From: Clostridium sp. CMCC3677 | GTDB lineage: Bacteria; Bacillota; Clostridia; Clostridiales; Clostridiaceae | Assembly: GCF_023845585.1 (NCBI RefSeq) | Contig: NZ_JAMQHS010000013.1 | Coordinates: 1-64,000 of the forward strand | DNA: 64,000 nucleotides | Direction of reading: 5' to 3' | In this document: piece after piece, positions 62,230 through 64,000 of the stretch | How positions within the stretch are numbered: position 1 is the stretch's first letter | Layout: the number at the start of each line of letters is the position of its first letter | Made by a program: the position numbers and the translations under genes | Notes under the pieces: model-generated | The model's input: the letters and a program-made list of their open reading frames with translations, nothing else | Database searches by the model: none | Told to the model about the DNA's origin: nothing

Positions 62230-63891
62230 TTAACTTACAAAACTAGATATATTTTTTATATATCCACTTGCTACAGTTATAGCTTCTCTTTTAGTGTTGT
62301 ATATATTTTCTTCACCAATTGCATCTGAAATTCCCATATTTCCTAAAACATTTCTTGGTTGTTCTTGAACATGTGTTATTAAAAGTTTTATTTTATTTTT
62401 TCTGCAATGTTTAAGTAGTTTACCTAATGCCTCTATTGCTGAAGCATCTATTGCATAACTATGTCTCATATCTAATATAAGAACTTCTGCCGTTGATTTA
62501 ACAGCATTAACTTTAATTAAGAAATCTTGTACAATTCCAAAGAACAATGGTCCATCAACTTGATAAACAAGTATCTTTCCATCAGCTTCTTTTAACATAT
62601 CTAAAACTTCTTCATCAAATACCTCTTCATCTACTAAATCTCTAATAGCAGTTGTTTCAGATACTCTCTTCATAAATAAGAACATAGCCATAAGCATTCC
62701 AAATCCAATAGCTACTACTAAGTCAAACACTATAGTGAAGAAGAACGTTATAACTAATACAATAACATCACTCTTAGGTGCTTTTAATAATGACTTAAAT
62801 GTTCTCCATTCACTCATATTATAAGATACAACAGCTAATATTGCTGCAAGAGATGTCATAGGTATTAATTTAGCAATTGGCATTAAAATTAGCATAATAG
62901 CTAGTAATGTTACAGCATGTACAATACCTGAAATTGGACTTCTTCCTCCATTTTTAACATTTGCTGCTGTTCTTGCTATAGCTCCTGTTGCTGGTATTCC
63001 ACCAAATAATCCTGATACAATATTACCTATACCTTGTGCAACAAGCTCCATATTAGAATCATGAGTATCTCCTATCATGCCATCAGCTACTACTGCTGAT
63101 AATAACGATTCTAATCCAGCTAATATAGCAATTGTCATCGCTGGTGCAAATAATTGATTTATTGTGCTTATACTTAATTTAGGTAACATTGGCATCGGTA
63201 TTGAAGATGATAATGTACTAAATCTATCACCTATAGTTTCTACTGGTAATTTAAAAGCCATTACTAGTACAGTAGATACAATTAACGCCACCAATGAACC
63301 TGGTATTGTTTTATTAACTTTTGGCCATAAAGCAATAATAAGTACGCATAATATACCTATTAATAATGTTGAAGTACTTAATGTATTCATATGTGAAAAA
63401 TAACTTTGCCATTTTGGAATAAATTCTGCTGGAACATTATCTATTGTTAATCCAAAAAAGTCTTTTATTTGAGTGGATAATAAGGTTACTGCTATACCAC
63501 TAGTAAAACCTACAGTTATTGTTTGAGGTATGTATTTAATTACTGTTCCAAATTTTAATAATCCCATTATAACTAGAATGATTCCTGCCATTATTGTAGC
63601 TGTAATTAATCCATCTAATCCGTACTGTTGAATAATAGAATAAATTATAATTACGAAAGCTCCAGTTGGTCCTCCGATTTGAACTTTACTTCCACCCAAA
63701 AGTGAAATTACAAAGCCTGCAAAAATTGCAGTAATAAGTCCCTTTTCAGGTGATACTCCTGATGATATCGCTAACGCTATTGATAAAGGTAAGGCTATTA
63801 TAGCAACAATAATTCCTGATATAATATCTTTTGCTATCTGATTCTTAGTAATATCCTTTTGTTTTATCATTGTAAGTAGTTTAGGTAACAT
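62230..63891 (-). CDS. SulP-family inorganic anion transporter
   Basis: A 553-aa SLC26/SulP transporter. A membrane domain with about 12-14 segments (about 20-415) has SGIVAIIALPLSIALAISSG near the start and the SulP signature region GGSKVQIGGPTGAFVIIIYS. A cytoplasmic STAS domain follows (about 430-545; VYQVDGPLFFGIVQDFLIK, LILDMRHSYAIDASAIEALG). Members carry sulfate, bicarbonate or other anions; the ion here is unknown. GGGGGAGAT precedes the ATG. Confidence 0.9.
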   Translation of the reverse strand: MLPKLLTMIKQKDITKNQIAKDIISGIIVAIIALPLSIALAISSGVSPEKGLITAIFAGFVISLLGGSKVQIGGPTGAFVIIIYSIIQQYGLDGLITATIMAGIILVIMGLLKFGTVIKYIPQTITVGFTSGIAVTLLSTQIKDFFGLTIDNVPAEFIPKWQSYFSHMNTLSTSTLLIGILCVLIIALWPKVNKTIPGSLVALIVSTVLVMAFKLPVETIGDRFSTLSSSIPMPMLPKLSISTINQLFAPAMTIAILAGLESLLSAVVADGMIGDTHDSNMELVAQGIGNIVSGLFGGIPATGAIARTAANVKNGGRSPISGIVHAVTLLAIMLILMPIAKLIPMTSLAAILAVVSYNMSEWRTFKSLLKAPKSDVIVLVITFFFTIVFDLVVAIGFGMLMAMFLFMKRVSETTAIRDLVDEEVFDEEVLDMLKEADGKILVYQVDGPLFFGIVQDFLIKVNAVKSTAEVLILDMRHSYAIDASAIEALGKLLKHCRKNKIKLLITHVQEQPRNVLGNMGISDAIGEENIYNTKREAITVASGYIKNISSFVS

Positions 63892-64000
63892 TATTTATAT
63901 CTCCCCCTATCATATTATTTGAAACTACATTTTAGTAGTATTTTTAATTAAATTGTACGTATCAATAAAAAAACTCAACTTATTTTAAAATTGAACGCAA

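Overview
The window is strongly AT-rich DNA from a motile, spore-forming Bacillota, most likely Clostridium sensu stricto. Support comes from AT-rich codon use, canonical GGAGG ribosome binding sites, the sporulation gene bofA, a clostridial flagellin, and the gene order tadA / tRNA-Ser / SRP RNA / dnaX-ybaB-recR-yaaL-bofA, which is typical of the origin-proximal part of such chromosomes. The left edge is the leader of an rRNA operon running left on the minus strand, with its 16S gene just outside the window. Most genes are on the minus strand. I cannot name the species from sequence alone.

Layout. 1-175: rRNA promoter and leader. 537-4084: glucose-type PTS (EIIA, EIICB and a GlcT/LicT-type antiterminator) with an antiterminator/terminator pair before each PTS gene. 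4260-7940: two-domain acetyltransferase, flagellin, csrA, and non-coding RNA regions rich in CAGGA hairpins. 8075-14986: FUSC-like membrane protein, TcdA, MTA/SAH nucleosidase, a choline-binding-repeat surface protein and a YibE/F protein. 15185-25357: a 1474-residue secreted PHP-domain protein, a CNNM/CorC-type protein, then a DUF1015 / D-3-phosphoglycerate dehydrogenase / class V aminotransferase cluster. 26074-32908: small Cys-rich protein, ABC-2 transporter, bofA, yaaL, recR, ybaB, dnaX. 33245-39809: thyA-dfrA, SRP RNA preceded by a tRNA-like element, tRNA-Ser, lgt, PAP2, tadA, a second CNNM/CorC protein. 40966-46122: a decayed siphophage head/tail module next to tRNA-Arg(CCT), carrying a PIN-zinc-ribbon gene and an unknown membrane protein. 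46748-56597: DUF6483-like protein, P-type ATPase, acyltransferase, DEAD-box helicase, Hsp20-like, HD hydrolase, APH-type kinase, DUF1540, tandem P-loop ATPase. 56871-61712: siderophore ABC transporter with Fur-box-like site and divergent AraC regulator. 62230-63891: SulP transporter.

The most interesting system is at 7079-7865. On the minus strand, a sigma-D-like promoter is followed by an RNA of roughly 190 nt with four hairpins that present CAGGA(U/A/G)G, the repeat that E. coli CsrB uses to titrate CsrA. The RNA ends in a terminator directly upstream of csrA; a second terminator of the same design follows csrA. The next gene, flagellin, has a leader with a GGA hairpin and a GGA-containing Shine-Dalgarno sequence, like the CsrA-repressed hag leader of B. 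subtilis. This looks like a self-contained CsrA / CsrB-like sponge / flagellin circuit. A Gram-positive CsrB-type RNA is not something I know to be described.

Other points of note: a degenerate tRNA-like element whose CCA end lies 2 nt from the conserved SRP RNA; a family of at least twelve related intergenic repeats plus other inverted-repeat elements; and a tRNA-adjacent prophage remnant in which two intact-looking non-structural genes survive among truncated phage genes.
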